From Tetracentron sinense (taxonomy: Eukaryota; Streptophyta; Magnoliopsida; Trochodendrales; Trochodendraceae), in NCBI GenBank assembly GCA_015143295.1, contig CM026571.1, positions 7,382,501-7,446,500 of the forward strand: a DNA stretch of 64,000 bases. The letters run 5' to 3'. The notes under the pieces were generated by a model. That model searched no databases and was not told the origin of the DNA. It saw only the letters and a list, made by a program, of their open reading frames with translations. The position numbers and the translations under genes were made by a program. Below are positions 63,650 to 64,000 of this stretch, piece by piece (position 1 is the stretch's first letter; each line of letters opens with the position of its first letter).

Positions 63650-64000
63650 ATGGCTTCTCATTTTAGCTTCAAGACCCTGGCCATCCTGGCTCTTGTTCTT
63701 GCTCTCTCTGTGCAAGGCACCCTAGGTATGCACTAATACTCTCTAATGGGGTATTTGGTATCTAAGGCTCTGTTTGTTTGGAGGGAAAATAGGTGCACTA
63801 ATTGGGGAGAAAAGCCAATTTTTTTACTGCATATAATTCTCTAGTTCTACTTCATGTTTCATGTTTGAGGGAAAATTTTCCCTCAAAACAATCAATGCCT
63901 ATCAAAAACTCATTATCAAACATGCCCTATTCTTTTTCTCTTCCCCTTCTAAAAACTTACTATTTTTTTCATGCTATTGATCTTGGTGGGTTTGCAGGAG
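63650..64000 (+). CDS. PAR1: PAR1-family protein, second copy, cut by window end
   Basis: Exon 1 is 63,650-63,725 and intron 1 is 63,726-63,997; exon 2 starts at 63,998 and runs off the window. The visible protein is the signal peptide MASHFSFKTLAILALVLALS, then VQGTLG. It differs from copy 1 at 8 of 76 bases, all between codons 13 and 19, changing four hydrophobic-core residues while keeping a good signal sequence. Intron 1 is 272 nt against 546 nt. The upstream leader and TATA box are conserved, so it may still be expressed. Whether exons 2-3 are intact cannot be seen here. Confidence 0.9.
63766..63929. repeat. MITE-like sequence in PAR1 copy 2 intron 1 (shortened)
   Basis: GGCTCTGTTTGTTTGG at the left and CAAACATGCCCT at the right, as in copy 1 but without about 270 bp of the interior. 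Confidence 0.55.

Larger units (their letters stand above)
39990..64000 (+). repeat. Large direct duplication, copy 2 (continues beyond window)
   Basis: Same order and strand as 24,420-37,430, expanded by insertions at about 40,650-42,330 (LINE fragment), 42,840-43,335, 46,013-46,310, 49,002-60,674 (gypsy) and 61,978-63,148. It ends in a second PAR1 gene. Unannotated parts (43,840-46,012; 46,311-47,331; 48,442-48,996; 60,680-61,184) match copy 1 and contain no gene I recognise. Confidence 0.92.

Overview
The window is nuclear DNA from a flowering plant. It is AT-rich, carries spliced genes with GT-AG introns, and is dominated by plant transposable elements. The species cannot be named from the sequence. 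Only two host gene families are visible: a brassinosteroid-signalling kinase (BSK) gene and two PAR1-family (photoassimilate-responsive protein 1) genes.

Region by region: (1) Positions 1-16,823, minus strand, hold the 5' eight exons of a BSK pseudokinase gene. Its introns reach 5.6 kb and are loaded with insertions: six hAT-type MITEs with 8-bp target duplications, a collapsed Copia element, a decayed LINE and a degenerate second copy of exon 4. The 3' end (TPR region) lies off the left edge. (2) 17-24.4 kb is intergenic, with Helitrons, a hAT MITE and LTR/SINE-like remnants. (3) 24.4-37.4 kb is copy 1 of a large direct duplication and ends in a complete three-exon PAR1 gene (36,225-37,425, plus strand). 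(4) 37.4-40.0 kb is a spacer with a CACTA-like remnant and a ~145-bp tandem array. (5) 40.0-64.0 kb is copy 2 of the duplication. It is roughly twice as long because of later insertions: a LINE 3' fragment, Helitrons, a fold-back element, an 11.7-kb Ty3/gypsy element and a solo LTR with a nested Mutator-like MITE. It ends in a second PAR1 gene cut off by the window edge.

The main mobile element is a Tat-lineage Ty3/gypsy retrotransposon at 49,002-60,674. It has two 897-bp LTRs, a perfect CTTCC target duplication, gag, protease, RT-RNase H, a second Tat-type RNase H and integrase, all broken by frameshifts. Between integrase and the 3' LTR it carries an antisense gene that appears to contain introns. 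The LTRs differ by only ten substitutions, all transitions, so insertion was recent although the coding frames are badly broken.

At least eight short non-autonomous Helitrons (5' TCTTTACTATTATAATGG, 3' hairpin plus CTAG) are scattered across the right two thirds. Two of them share an unusual doubled 3' terminus. Because the two duplication copies provide empty sites for each other's insertions, the window is a useful natural record of plant genome turnover.
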